Shown: positions 26,014 to 34,746 of the stretch, piece after piece
How positions within the stretch are numbered: the stretch's first letter is position 1
How the letters are laid out: each line of letters begins with the position of its first letter
Source: Sphingomonas changbaiensis NBRC 104936
GTDB lineage: Bacteria > Pseudomonadota > Alphaproteobacteria > Sphingomonadales > Sphingomonadaceae
Assembly (NCBI RefSeq): GCF_000974765.1
Contig: NZ_BBWU01000039.1
Span: forward strand, 1 to 64,000
DNA length: 64,000 nt
Direction of reading: 5' to 3'
The notes under the pieces: generated by a model
Databases searched by the model: none
What the model was told of the DNA's origin: nothing
Seen by the model: only the letters and a program-made list of their open reading frames with translations
Translations under genes and position numbers: made by a program

Positions 26014-27822
26014 ATGACCATGGACCGCCGCACGTTTCTGACGACTTCCGGCCTTGCCGTTGCAGGGGCTGCCTTCTCGCCGAGCATCGTTTTCGCCGAG
26101 AGCGGCGATGTGGCCTTGAATGCGCTGTTCGAGCGCATTTTCCAGGAGCGCGTCGCGACCTCTCCCGAACTCGCGACCTCGCTTGGGCTCGACAAGGGTC
26201 CGCTCGCGGCGCTGAAGGGGCAGCTTTCGCCGGCGACGGCGGCGGAACGGCAGCGGGACCTGCAGCGCACCCAGGTGGCGCTTGCCGCGCTTGCGAAGGT
26301 AGACCGCGCCAGCCTGTCGCCTGCAGCGCAGCTCAACCTGGACGTTGTTCGCTATTCGCTCGAGACGCAGACCGTCGCGCCGGGCAAGTTCCAGATCGAT
26401 TCCGTCCAGCGCCCCTATCCGATCTTCCAGCAAGGCGGCGCCTATTTCAGCATCCCCGATTTCCTGAACACCGCCCACACGATCCGCACGAGCCAGGATT
26501 GCGAGGCTTATCTGTCGCGCCTCGACGCCTTCGCGCGGGTGCTCGATGAAGACAGCGAAGAGCAGCGGGTCCAGGCGGCGCGGGGCTTCCTTGCTCCCGG
26601 CTGGTCGCTCGATCTGACGCTGGGGCAGATGGGCAAGCTGCGCGGCCAGCCGGCCGAAAGCTCGACGATGGTGCAATCGCTCGTCGATCGGGCGAAGGCG
26701 GCCGGGATCGCGGGCGACTGGCAGGCGCGCGCGGCGGCAATCGTGTCCGGCAAAGTCTATCCCGCGCTCGACCGGCAGATTGCGCTGATCAAGCAGCTTC
26801 GCCCGACGACGAAGCCGGGCGACGGTGCCTGGCGGCTTCCCGACGGCGAGGCGATCTATGCCGCGGCGCTGCAGCAGGCGACGACCACGACCATGTCGCC
26901 CGAGGAGGTGCACCAGCTCGGCCTGGCGCAGGTCGCGGAGATCAGCGCAGAGCTCGACACGATCCTGAAGGGCGCGGGCTACACGCAAGGATCGGTGGGC
27001 GCGCGGCTTGCCAAGCTCAACGTCGCGCCCGACCAGGTCTATCCGAACACCGACGAGGGCCGCGCGGCGCTGATTGCCAGCCTCAACGAGCGCGTGAAGG
27101 ACATGTACACGCGGCTGCCGCGCGCATTTGCGACGCTGCCGACCCAGCCGCTCGAAATCCGCCGCGTGCCGCCGGAAATCCAGGACGGCGCGTCGAACGG
27201 CTATTACAATCGCGCCGCACTCGATGGCTCGAGGCCGGCGATCTACTTCATCAACCTGAAGGACACCGGCGATTGGCCGAAATACTCGCTGCCTTCGCTC
27301 ACCTATCACGAGGGCGTGCCGGGCCATCACCTCCAGATCAGCATCGCGCAGGAATCGAAGGATATCCCGACGCTTCGCAAGCTCGGCTTCTTCTCGGCCT
27401 ATTCGGAAGGCTGGGCGCTTTATGCCGAGCAGCTGGCGAACGAACTGGACGCCTATCGTTCGCCGCTGGAGCGCGCGGGCTATCTCCAGTCCTTCCTGTT
27501 CCGCGCGGCGCGGCTGGTGGTCGACACCGGCATCCACACCAAACGCTGGAGCCGGGAGCAGGCGACCGACTACATGGTTGCGACCACCGGCTTCGCCCGC
27601 CCGCGCTCGCAGCGCGAAGTGGAGCGCTATTGCACGCAGATGGGCCAGGCCTGCAGCTACAAGGTCGGCCACATGGCCTGGACCCGCGCCCGCGAGGAAG
27701 CGCAGAAGACACTGGGCGACAAATTCGACATCAAGCGCTTCCACGAAGTGCTGAAGGAAGGCGCGATGCCGCTGACGATCCTGGAGCAGCGTATCCGGGA
27801 GCGCACCAAGGCGGTCGCCTGA
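26014..27822 (+). CDS. DUF885 family protein with Tat signal
   Basis: A 602-aa exported protein. A twin-arginine signal (DRRTFLTTSGLAVAGAAFS) opens it. The body matches DUF885, a family distantly related to zinc peptidases. The motif LTYHEGVPGHHLQISIAQ gives an H-E-x-x-x-x-H-H-like metal site, and YSEGWALYAEQLANEL supplies a likely third ligand region. The substrate is unknown; a metal-dependent carboxypeptidase-like activity is inferred. The ATG at 26014 or 26020 may start it. It is divergent from the hemerythrin gene and followed after 62 nt by a glutaredoxin-like gene. Confidence 0.86.
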   Translation: MTMDRRTFLTTSGLAVAGAAFSPSIVFAESGDVALNALFERIFQERVATSPELATSLGLDKGPLAALKGQLSPATAAERQRDLQRTQVALAALAKVDRASLSPAAQLNLDVVRYSLETQTVAPGKFQIDSVQRPYPIFQQGGAYFSIPDFLNTAHTIRTSQDCEAYLSRLDAFARVLDEDSEEQRVQAARGFLAPGWSLDLTLGQMGKLRGQPAESSTMVQSLVDRAKAAGIAGDWQARAAAIVSGKVYPALDRQIALIKQLRPTTKPGDGAWRLPDGEAIYAAALQQATTTTMSPEEVHQLGLAQVAEISAELDTILKGAGYTQGSVGARLAKLNVAPDQVYPNTDEGRAALIASLNERVKDMYTRLPRAFATLPTQPLEIRRVPPEIQDGASNGYYNRAALDGSRPAIYFINLKDTGDWPKYSLPSLTYHEGVPGHHLQISIAQESKDIPTLRKLGFFSAYSEGWALYAEQLANELDAYRSPLERAGYLQSFLFRAARLVVDTGIHTKRWSREQATDYMVATTGFARPRSQREVERYCTQMGQACSYKVGHMAWTRAREEAQKTLGDKFDIKRFHEVLKEGAMPLTILEQRIRERTKAVA

Positions 27823-27884
27823 TGTGATGGATCGCCTCGCTCCGCCGTTCGTTTGGCCGGGCTCAGCAAGCTTGGAGAGCGCGA

Positions 27885-28130
27885 ATGGCGGAGACGGCGA
27901 TCCTGTACCGAATGGTCCTGCCCGATCACACCTGCCCGTTCGGCGTGCGTGCGAAAGCCATGCTGGAATCGGCAGGGTTCGATGTTGACGATCGGATCCT
28001 GAGGACGCGCGACGAGGTCGAGGCGCTGGAGCAGCAACTCGGCGTCGAGACCACGCCGCAGATATTCATCGATGGCGAGCGCATCGGCGGAAGCGATGCG
28101 CTGGAGCGCTATCTGGCATCCGTCGGCTAG
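27885..28130 (+). CDS. Glutaredoxin domain protein
   Basis: An 81-aa glutaredoxin-fold protein. The active-site region is HTCPFGVRAKAMLESAG, a monothiol CPFG variant in place of the classic CPYC. The cis-Pro segment TTPQIFIDGERIGGSDALERYL binds glutathione. It could mediate glutathione-dependent thiol exchange or iron-sulfur handling in the cytosol. Its last 4 nt overlap the end of the convergent ABC-F reading frame (28127). Confidence 0.85.
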   Translation: MAETAILYRMVLPDHTCPFGVRAKAMLESAGFDVDDRILRTRDEVEALEQQLGVETTPQIFIDGERIGGSDALERYLASVG

Positions 28131-28363
28131 CCGAGCGCCTCGACCCGCTCTGCCAATTCGAGCCAGCGCAGCTCGGCCGCGTCCTTCTCCGCTCGCGCCT
28201 TGTCGATCGCTCCGGTGAGGGCCGCAAACCGCTTCGGGTCACGGGTGTAGAGATCAGGATCGGCCAGCGCCGCCTCGTCCCGCGCGATCGCCGCCTCGAT
28301 TTCTTCGATGCGGCCGGGCAGCAGGTCGTAGTCGCGCTGGTCCTTGTAGGAGAGCTTCTTGTT
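28127..28363 (-). pseudogene. Out-of-frame C-terminal remnant of the ABC-F protein
   Basis: In the +1 frame relative to the main ABC-F ORF, codons after 28364 read NKKLSYKDQRDYDLLPGRIEEIEAAI and end ELAERVEALG. This is the coiled-coil C-terminal domain expected for Uup-type ABC-F proteins. It lacks its own plausible start and begins exactly where a CCCCTCCCGC palindrome interrupts the main frame. It would be expressed only after a frameshift or if the base call is wrong. Confidence 0.8.
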
Positions 28364-29894
28364 CCCCTCCCGCTCGCGGGAGGGGGGACCGCTTGCGTTC
28401 CCAATCCGCATAGCCGCCGGCGATGATGTCGACCTTGCCGGACCCGTCCAGCCCCAGCGTGACCGTCACCGTCCGGTCGAGGAAGTCGCGGTCGTGGCTG
28501 ACGATCAGCACGGTGCCCTCATAGTCGGCGATGACTTCCTGCAGCAGGTCGAGCGTTTCGAGATCGAGATCGTTGGTGGGCTCGTCGAGCACCAGCAGGT
28601 TCGACCGCCGCGCAAACTCGCGCGCAAGAAGCAGCCGCGAGCGCTCGCCGCCCGATAGCGTGCCCACGCGCGCGTCGGCGAGGCCTGGATCGAACAGGAA
28701 CTCCTTCAGATAGCCCTGGATGTGCTTCTTGGTGCCCCGGACCTCGATCCAGTCGCCGCCGTCCGCCAGTACGTCGCGCACGCGTTTGTCGGGCGCGAGG
28801 AGGCTGCGCTGCTGATCGATGACCACGCCGTCGAGCGTCCTGGCGAGCGTGACGGTCCCTTCGTCGGGCGCCAGTTCGCCGGTCAGAAGCTTCAGCAGCG
28901 TCGTCTTGCCCGCCCCGTTCGCGCCGACGATGCCGATCCGGTCGCCGCGCTGGATGCGGAGGCTGAAGTCCTTGATGATGGTGCGGAAACCGCCCTCAGT
29001 GGATTCCGCCGCGGTGACGGGATAGCGCTTGGTCACGTGCTCGGCCGTGATGACCGACTTGGTGCGCACGTCATCGGCTTCGATGCCGAGCTTGGCGGCG
29101 CCTGCGGGGCCCATCATCGCGGCTCGCTGCGCGCGCATCCGGTTCAGCGCCTCCAGCCGCCCCTGGTTGCGCCGCCGCCGCGCGGTGACGCCGCGCTGGA
29201 GCCAATGCAGCTCCAGCTTCAGCTTGGCATCGAGCTTTTCGGCCGCGCGCGCTTCCTCGGCATAGATTTTTTCCTGCCAAGCCTCGAACCCGCCAAAGCC
29301 GATGTCCGCGCGCCTGAGGCTGCCCCGGTCGAGCCAGAGAGTCTGCCGCGTCAGCCGGGTCAGAAACGTGCGGTCGTGACTGATGACGATGAACGCGCCC
29401 GTGTAGCGGTTCAGCCAGCTTTCCAGCCAATCGATCGCCGCCAGGTCGAGATGATTGGTCGGCTCGTCGAGCAGCAGCACTTCGGGCGCCTGCGCCAGCG
29501 CGCGGGCGATCGCGGCCCGCCGCCGCTCGCCGCCACTGGCGGTCGCCGCGCCGCGGGACAGATCGAGCCCGATCTGGTCCGCGATCGCTTCGACTTCATG
29601 CAGCGCCGGCGCATCCTTGCCCGAGACCGCATAGTCTCGCAGCGTCTCGAATCCGGCGAGGTTCGGCTCCTGCTCCAGCAGCACCACGTTCGTGCCCGGC
29701 ACGATCGTCCGGCGCCCTTCGTCGGCTTCAATCCGGCCGGCGAGCAGCTTCAGCAGCGTCGTCTTGCCCGCGCCATTGCGGCCGATCAGCGCGAGCCGAT
29801 CACGCTCGCCGACATAGATATCCAGATCGCGAAACAGCCAGCCGGACCCCTGGACGAGGCCCAGCCCTTCGAAACTCAAAACAGGAGCGGGCAT
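28254..29894 (-). CDS. ABC-F family ATPase (Uup-like), frameshifted near the C-terminus
   Basis: Soluble tandem ABC ATPase; 546 aa as read. The first domain has Walker A GRNGAGKTTLLKLL and signature ASGGERRRAAIARAL; the second has GANGAGKTTLLKLLTG and LSGGERSRLLLAREFA. An ABC-tran linker region (LHWLQRGVTARRRRNQGRL) lies between. There are no membrane domains, so it belongs to the ABC-F group acting on ribosomes or DNA. After WERKR the frame enters a GC palindrome (28364-28387) and continues into shadow sequence (EALLQGPARLRPAARPHRR). The true C-terminal coiled coil is in the next frame (28127-28363). Both ATPase domains remain complete, so partial function is possible. Confidence 0.9.
   Translation of the reverse strand: MPAPVLSFEGLGLVQGSGWLFRDLDIYVGERDRLALIGRNGAGKTTLLKLLAGRIEADEGRRTIVPGTNVVLLEQEPNLAGFETLRDYAVSGKDAPALHEVEAIADQIGLDLSRGAATASGGERRRAAIARALAQAPEVLLLDEPTNHLDLAAIDWLESWLNRYTGAFIVISHDRTFLTRLTRQTLWLDRGSLRRADIGFGGFEAWQEKIYAEEARAAEKLDAKLKLELHWLQRGVTARRRRNQGRLEALNRMRAQRAAMMGPAGAAKLGIEADDVRTKSVITAEHVTKRYPVTAAESTEGGFRTIIKDFSLRIQRGDRIGIVGANGAGKTTLLKLLTGELAPDEGTVTLARTLDGVVIDQQRSLLAPDKRVRDVLADGGDWIEVRGTKKHIQGYLKEFLFDPGLADARVGTLSGGERSRLLLAREFARRSNLLVLDEPTNDLDLETLDLLQEVIADYEGTVLIVSHDRDFLDRTVTVTLGLDGSGKVDIIAGGYADWERKRSPLPRAGGEQEALLQGPARLRPAARPHRRNRGGDRAGRGGAGRS
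28364..28387. repeat. Short GC palindrome at the ABC-F frameshift
   Basis: CCCCTCCCGC-TC-GCGGGAGGGG plus two further G residues. It has the core of the CCCTCCCC repeat family seen between genes elsewhere. Its position between the conserved WERKR and NKKLSYKDQ segments marks it as an insertion of 3n+1 nt, or as a homopolymer length change (six G on the plus strand). Confidence 0.75.
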
Positions 29895-29974
29895 GGCGGC
29901 GTCCCTAGCAGCAACCCTGAACCGCCGCCAACGCCTGCATTCATGGGCTATTCAAAGCGTTCCGCCTACGCGCT

Positions 29975-30277
29975 ATGCCCATGTTCCGGATGATGCGTAT
30001 CGCTTCTGTCGCGCTTGTTGCGCTCGCTCTTGCCGCGCCGGCCACGGCTCAGCGCCACGGCGACCAGTATCGGGCGTATGAGGCGCACCAGTCCGGCCGG
30101 GTGCTCTCGTTGCGTGAGATCGAGGATCGGGTGCTGCCGCATATGCGGGGATCAACTTACCTGGGTCCGGAGTTCGACAATGGGGTCTACCGCCTGAAGT
30201 TCATGCGGTCGGGTTCGGTGATCTGGGTCGATGTCGATGCCCGCACGGGGGCCGTGATCGGCCGTTCGGGTTTTTGA
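29975..30277 (+). CDS. Small PepSY-domain exported protein
   Basis: A 100-aa protein with a signal peptide (MMRIASVALVALALAAPATAQ). A single PepSY-like domain follows, with LSLREIEDRVLPHMRGSTYLG, GVYRLKFMRSGSVIWVDVDARTG and AVIGRSGF. It is probably periplasmic. The next gene, a response regulator, starts 10 nt later, so PepSY protein, regulator and kinase form an operon. PepSY proteins beside OmpR-type systems are common and may modulate the sensor; that role is inferred. The exact start among three nearby ATGs is uncertain. Confidence 0.8.
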   Translation: MPMFRMMRIASVALVALALAAPATAQRHGDQYRAYEAHQSGRVLSLREIEDRVLPHMRGSTYLGPEFDNGVYRLKFMRSGSVIWVDVDARTGAVIGRSGF

Positions 30278-30287
30278 GGGGACAATA

Positions 30288-30953
30288 ATGCGCGTTTTGA
30301 TCGTCGAAGACGAACCGAGCCTCGGTGCCCAGCTCCGCAAGACGCTGGAGGGGGCAGGCTATGCGGTCGACCTCGCCACCGACGGCGAGGATGGGCATTT
30401 CATGGGAACGACCGAGACTTACGATGTGGTCGTGCTCGATCTGGGCCTGCCCGAGATCGACGGCCTGACCGTCCTCGATCGCTGGCGCAAGGAAGGCAAG
30501 GCAATGCCGGTGCTGGTGCTGACGGCGCGGGACAGCTGGTCCGACAAGGTCGCCGGCCTTGACGCGGGCGCCGACGATTATCTCGCCAAGCCGTTTCAGT
30601 CCGAAGAGCTGATTGCGCGCCTGCGGGCGCTGATCCGCCGCGCGTCGGGCAATTCCAGCTCCGAGCTGAATGCGGGCGACGTCCGCCTCGACACGCGATC
30701 AGGCAAGGTCACGCTTGCCGGCGAGCCGGTCAAGCTGACCGCCCAGGAATATAAGTTGCTCAGCTACCTGATGCACCACAAGGGCAAGGTGGTCAGCCGC
30801 ACCGAGCTGATCGAGCACATCTACGACCAGGATTTCGATCGCGATTCGAACACCATCGAAGTGTTCGTCACCCGCATCCGCAAGAAGCTGGGCCAGGACG
30901 TGATCACCACGATCCGCGGCCTCGGCTACAGCCTCGAAGACCCGAATGGCTGA
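30288..30953 (+). CDS. OmpR/PhoP-type response regulator
   Basis: A 221-aa two-domain response regulator. Receiver: acidic Glu7/Asp8/Glu9 (VEDEP), phospho-acceptor Asp51 (VVVLDLGLPEIDG), Thr (VLTARD) and Lys (YLAKPF). The C-terminal winged helix (about residues 125-221) has LTAQEYKLLSYLMHHKGKVVSRTELIEHIYD and VFVTRIRKKLG. GAGGGG gives a good ribosome binding site before the ATG. The gene overlaps the kinase start by 8 nt. The PhoP/QseB-like style suggests an envelope or cation response, but this is a family-level guess. Confidence 0.94.
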   Translation: MRVLIVEDEPSLGAQLRKTLEGAGYAVDLATDGEDGHFMGTTETYDVVVLDLGLPEIDGLTVLDRWRKEGKAMPVLVLTARDSWSDKVAGLDAGADDYLAKPFQSEELIARLRALIRRASGNSSSELNAGDVRLDTRSGKVTLAGEPVKLTAQEYKLLSYLMHHKGKVVSRTELIEHIYDQDFDRDSNTIEVFVTRIRKKLGQDVITTIRGLGYSLEDPNG

Positions 30954-32490
30954 ACGCGCTCCTCCCCGGAACGGGGAGGGGAACCACGCGCAGCGTGGTG
31001 GAGGGGTCGCGAGCGCCAGCGAGCCTTACGCCCAACCGACCCCTCCACCGGCTTCGCCGGTCCCCCTCCCCGTTCCGGGGAGGAGCAAGGAGAAGCGCCG
31101 CACCACCGGATCGCTGGCACGGCGGATGATCCTGATCGCGGCGGCGTGGATCACGCTGCTGCTGCTGGGCGGCGGGCTTGCGCTCGACCGGGTGCTGTCG
31201 AACGCAGTCACGCGCAATTTCGACGATTCGCTGAACTACGTGCTGACCGCGATGGTCGCGTCGGCGGAGATCGGGCCGGCCGGCGAAGTGCTGCTCAATC
31301 GGCCCCTCGGCGACCAGCGTTTCCTGGAGCCGAACTCCGGCCTCTATTACCAGATCAGCGGCGGCGGGCTGGAGCCGTTTCGCTCGCGCTCGCTGTGGGA
31401 CCGGTCGCTGAAAGTTGGCGAGAAGCATAACGACATCGACGTCCACACCTATGACAGCAAGGAATTCGCCGACGAGCCGCTGCGCGTGCTCGAACGCGAC
31501 GTGATCCTGCCCGGATCGCCGGTGCGGTGGCGCTTTCAGGTCGCGCAGAGCCGCGCCGCGCTCGACGACCAGATCAACGTGCTGCGCCGCACGCTGGTGC
31601 GCAGCTTCGCTTTGCTGGGCGTCGGCCTGATCGCGCTGGCGGCGCTGCAGACCTATTACGGACTGCTGCCGCTCAGGAAAGTGCGCAAGGCGATCGCCCG
31701 CATGCGATCGGGCGCCGCGACCCGGGTCGACGAACCGCTGCCGAACGAGGTCGCGCCGATGGTCGAGGAGCTGAACGCGCTGCTGGAGCATAACGAGAAT
31801 CAGGCCGAGGAAGCGCGCCGTCACGCCGGCAACCTCGCCCATGCGCTGAAGACGCCGCTGACCGTGATCATGAACGCCGCAACCGCGGATGCCGCCGACC
31901 TGCCGGAGACAGTCTGCCGGGAAGCGAAGACGATGCGGCGCCAGGTCGACCACCACCTCGCCCGCGCGCGGGCGGTCGGGCGGCGCGGCCATGCCCACAG
32001 CCGGGCGGAGGTCTGGCCGAGCCTGGAAGCGGTGGAGCGCGCGGTCGGGCGGCTCTACCCCGACGTCCGGATCGACCGCGCCGGCCCCAGGGACTTGTCG
32101 GTTCATGTCGAGCGCCAGGACCTGGACGAGCTGCTCGGCAACCTGATCGAGAACGCCGCCAAATATGGCGGCGGCAGCGTGTTCGTGACCGTGTCGGGCG
32201 AGGCGGGGTTCGTCGAATTCCTGATCGAGGACGACGGCGCCGGCATCCCCGAGGAAGAGCGCCAGCGCATCTTCGATCGCGGCGCGCGGCTGGATACGTC
32301 CAAGCCCGGCACCGGCCTTGGCCTCGCCATCGTCCGCGACGTCGCCGAAATCTATGGCGGGACCGTCGGGCTGGAAGAGAGCGAGGATCTGGGGGGACTG
32401 CTGGTCCGGCTGCGCTTGCCGGCCGCCACGGAAGAGCCGGAGGCGGCACGGTCCAGCACTATTCGATCAACGTCGGACAAGCGCCGATGA
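30946..32490 (+). CDS. Sensor histidine kinase with palindromic repeat at its N-terminus
   Basis: Membrane kinase of 514 aa, partner of the overlapping response regulator. Two transmembrane helices (about residues 61-85 and 220-245) flank a periplasmic sensor region. Then come a HAMP-like segment, HisKA with His299 (NLAHALKTPLTVI) and an ATPase domain (LIENAAKYGG; DDGAGIPEEERQRIFDRG; GTGLGLAIVRDVAE). The ATG at 30946 lies in the regulator gene. Codons 5-47 lie in a perfect inverted repeat (30958-31086), 129 nt and so in frame. The resulting Pro/Gly-rich extension (for example PTPPPASPVPLPVPGRS) precedes GSLARRMILIAAAW, which looks like the ancestral beginning. Confidence 0.92.
   Translation: MAERAPPRNGEGNHAQRGGGVASASEPYAQPTPPPASPVPLPVPGRSKEKRRTTGSLARRMILIAAAWITLLLLGGGLALDRVLSNAVTRNFDDSLNYVLTAMVASAEIGPAGEVLLNRPLGDQRFLEPNSGLYYQISGGGLEPFRSRSLWDRSLKVGEKHNDIDVHTYDSKEFADEPLRVLERDVILPGSPVRWRFQVAQSRAALDDQINVLRRTLVRSFALLGVGLIALAALQTYYGLLPLRKVRKAIARMRSGAATRVDEPLPNEVAPMVEELNALLEHNENQAEEARRHAGNLAHALKTPLTVIMNAATADAADLPETVCREAKTMRRQVDHHLARARAVGRRGHAHSRAEVWPSLEAVERAVGRLYPDVRIDRAGPRDLSVHVERQDLDELLGNLIENAAKYGGGSVFVTVSGEAGFVEFLIEDDGAGIPEEERQRIFDRGARLDTSKPGTGLGLAIVRDVAEIYGGTVGLEESEDLGGLLVRLRLPAATEEPEAARSSTIRSTSDKRR
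30958..31086. repeat. Dumbbell inverted repeat inside the kinase coding start
   Basis: A perfect 24-nt inverted repeat, GCTCCTCCCCGGAACGGGG... (30958-30981) and its complement (31063-31086), encloses a second pair, GGTGGAGGGGTCG (30997-31009) with CGACCCCTCCACC (31037-31049). Two small hairpins (CCACGC-GCA-GCGTGG; ACCGGC-TTC-GCCGGT) lie in between. The length is 129 nt = 43 codons. It shares its outer core with the intergenic repeats of the window. Confidence 0.88.
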
Positions 32491-32568
32491 ATGTCGCGGC
32501 TGCGCGTTTGCGCGGCCGGGTCAAATCGCTAAGCCTCTGTCATCACTCTTGAGAGTCGGGGAATATTA

Positions 32569-34593
32569 ATGACATCACGCATCCTGCTTGGCGCCGCGGC
32601 GCTGGCACTCTCCACGGCTGCGTTCGCAGCCGGCAAGCCGCAGCTCGGCGATTTCGGCTATGACGCGACCGGGATGGACAAGACGGTCGCGCCTGGCGAC
32701 GACTTCTACAAATACGCGAACGGCAAATGGGACGCGGCGACGCCGATTCCGTCCGACAAATCGAGCTGGGGCGGCTTCGCGATCCTGCGCAACCTGTCGG
32801 ACGAACGCACCCGCGAAGTGATCCAGCAGGCCGCTGCGGCCAAGGGCGCGCCCGGCAGCAACGGCCAGAAGGTCGGCGACTTCTATGCGAGCTTCATGGA
32901 TGAAGCCGCGATCGAGGCGAAGGGTCTCTCCCCGATCAAGCCGGAGCTCGACGCAATCGCCGCGCTGAAGACGCCGGCCGAGCTCGCCGCCTGGATGGGC
33001 GACGCGAACCGCAGCGGCGTCACCGTCCCGGTCGGCGTGGAGGTCGAGCAGGACCTGAAGGACAACACAAAATACGCTATCTATGTCGGCCAGGGCGGCC
33101 TTGGGCTGCCCGACCGCGACTATTATCTCGACGACAGCAACCCGAAGTTCGTGGACGCGCGCGCCAAGTACAAGACGCACATCGCCGCGATGCTGAAGCT
33201 TGCCGGGATTGCCGATGCCGACGCGAAGGCGGAGCGCATCTTCGACCTCGAAACCAAGATCGCGAAGACCCACTGGACCCGCGCGCAATCGCGCCAGATC
33301 GAGAAGCTCTACAACCCGGTCGCGACCGCCGAGCTGGCGACGAAAATGCCGGGGCTCGATTGGGCCGCCTATCTGAAGGCCGCGGGCGTGGACCAGGCGC
33401 AGGTGATCGTTGCGCAGCCGAGCGCCGTCACCGGCACCGCCGCGCTGATCGCATCGGAGCCGCTGTCCGTGTGGCAGGATTACCTGACCTACCACACGCT
33501 GTCGAACGCCGCGCCGGTGCTGCCCAAGGCGTTCGTCGCCGAAGACTTTGCGTTCAAGGGAACGACGCTCGCCGGCACACCGGAGTTGAAGGCGCGATGG
33601 AAGCGCGCAGTGGACATGGTCAATGGCGGCATGGGCGAGGCCGTCGGCCAGCTCTATGTCGCCAAATACTTCCCGCCGGAAGCCAAGGCGAAGGCCGACC
33701 AGCTGGTCAAGAACCTGATCGCGGCGATGGACCTGCGCCTCCAGAAGCTCGAATGGATGGCGCCCGAAACCAAGCGTCAGGCACGCGAGAAGCTCGCCGC
33801 CTTCACGCCAAAGATCGGCTATCCGGACAAGTGGCGCGATTATTCGAATCTGGAGATCAAGGCCGGCGATGCCTTCGGCAACGCCGATCGCACGAACCGC
33901 TTCGAATATCAACGCAATCTCGACAAGATCGGCAAGCCGGTCGACCGCACCGAATGGGGCATGACCCCGATGACGGTGAATGCCTATGCCAATCCGCTGA
34001 TGAACGAAGTCGTGTTCCCGGCCGCGATCCTGCAGCCGCCCTTCTTCGATCCGAACGCGGACGATGCCGTCAACTATGGCGGCATCGGCGCCGTGATCGG
34101 GCACGAGCTGAGCCACCATTTCGACGACCAGGGCCGCAAGTTCGACAAGACCGGCAAGCTCGCCGACTGGTGGACCGAGCAGGACGCAACCCGATTCAAG
34201 ACCTATACCGACCGGGTCGTCGCCCAGTATCACGGCTACGAACCGCTGCCGGGCACCCATGTGAACGGTGAGCTGACCTTGGGCGAGAATATGGCCGACC
34301 TGGCGGGCCTGAACGTCGCCTATGACGCCTACAAAATCTCGCTGGGCGGCAAGCCTGCCCCGGTGATCGACGGCTGGACGGGCGACCAGCGGTTCTTCCT
34401 GGGATACGCCCAGATCTATCGCGCCAAATACCGCGATCCGATCCTGCTGCAGATCCTGACCACCGACCCGCACACGCCGGGCAATTGGCGGCCCTATGTC
34501 GTCCGCAACCTGGATGCCTGGTACACCGCTTTCGACGTGAAGCCGGGGAGCAAATATTACCTGGCGCCGGATCAGCGCATCAAGGTTTGGTGA
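32569..34593 (+). CDS. M13 family zinc metallopeptidase (neprilysin-like)
   Basis: A 674-aa exported peptidase. Signal peptide MTSRILLGAAALALSTAAFA. The peptidase M13 N-domain begins DFGYDATGMDKTVAPGDDFYKYANGKW. The catalytic region has substrate-binding NAYANP, the zinc motif His512-Glu513-x-x-His516 (VIGHELSHHF) and the third ligand in GENMADLAGL. The C-terminal RFFLGYAQIYR and a final KVW replace the usual CxVW, so the terminal Cys is missing. No membrane anchor beyond the signal is visible, so it is probably periplasmic and degrades oligopeptides. Shine-Dalgarno GGGGAA is close to the ATG. A long repeat follows. Confidence 0.95.
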   Translation: MTSRILLGAAALALSTAAFAAGKPQLGDFGYDATGMDKTVAPGDDFYKYANGKWDAATPIPSDKSSWGGFAILRNLSDERTREVIQQAAAAKGAPGSNGQKVGDFYASFMDEAAIEAKGLSPIKPELDAIAALKTPAELAAWMGDANRSGVTVPVGVEVEQDLKDNTKYAIYVGQGGLGLPDRDYYLDDSNPKFVDARAKYKTHIAAMLKLAGIADADAKAERIFDLETKIAKTHWTRAQSRQIEKLYNPVATAELATKMPGLDWAAYLKAAGVDQAQVIVAQPSAVTGTAALIASEPLSVWQDYLTYHTLSNAAPVLPKAFVAEDFAFKGTTLAGTPELKARWKRAVDMVNGGMGEAVGQLYVAKYFPPEAKAKADQLVKNLIAAMDLRLQKLEWMAPETKRQAREKLAAFTPKIGYPDKWRDYSNLEIKAGDAFGNADRTNRFEYQRNLDKIGKPVDRTEWGMTPMTVNAYANPLMNEVVFPAAILQPPFFDPNADDAVNYGGIGAVIGHELSHHFDDQGRKFDKTGKLADWWTEQDATRFKTYTDRVVAQYHGYEPLPGTHVNGELTLGENMADLAGLNVAYDAYKISLGGKPAPVIDGWTGDQRFFLGYAQIYRAKYRDPILLQILTTDPHTPGNWRPYVVRNLDAWYTAFDVKPGSKYYLAPDQRIKVW

Positions 34594-34602
34594 CAGGCCG
34601 AT

Positions 34603-34740
34603 CCTCTCCCTCAAGGGGAGAGGGTTGACTCGCGCCTGCGGGCGCGAGCGGGGAGAGGGTGATGTGGTACGGCGCCCAGGACCCTCTCCCCGCTCGGCCC
34701 CGCAGGGCCGAGTCGCCCTCTCCCCTGAAGGGAGAGGGGA
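34603..34740. repeat. Inverted repeat, CTCTCCC...GGGAGAG family
   Basis: The outer ends are palindromic CCTCTCCCTCAAGGGGAGAGG-like blocks. Inside each is a GC hairpin (GACTCGCGCctgcggGCGCGAGC; GCTCGGCCccgcaGGGCCGAG), and GGGGAGAGGGTG pairs with ACCCTCTCCCC. It lies between the convergent M13 peptidase and GST genes and could terminate both. Sister copies are at 52632-52762 and 55571-55719. Confidence 0.9.
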
Positions 34741-34746
34741 GTCAGT

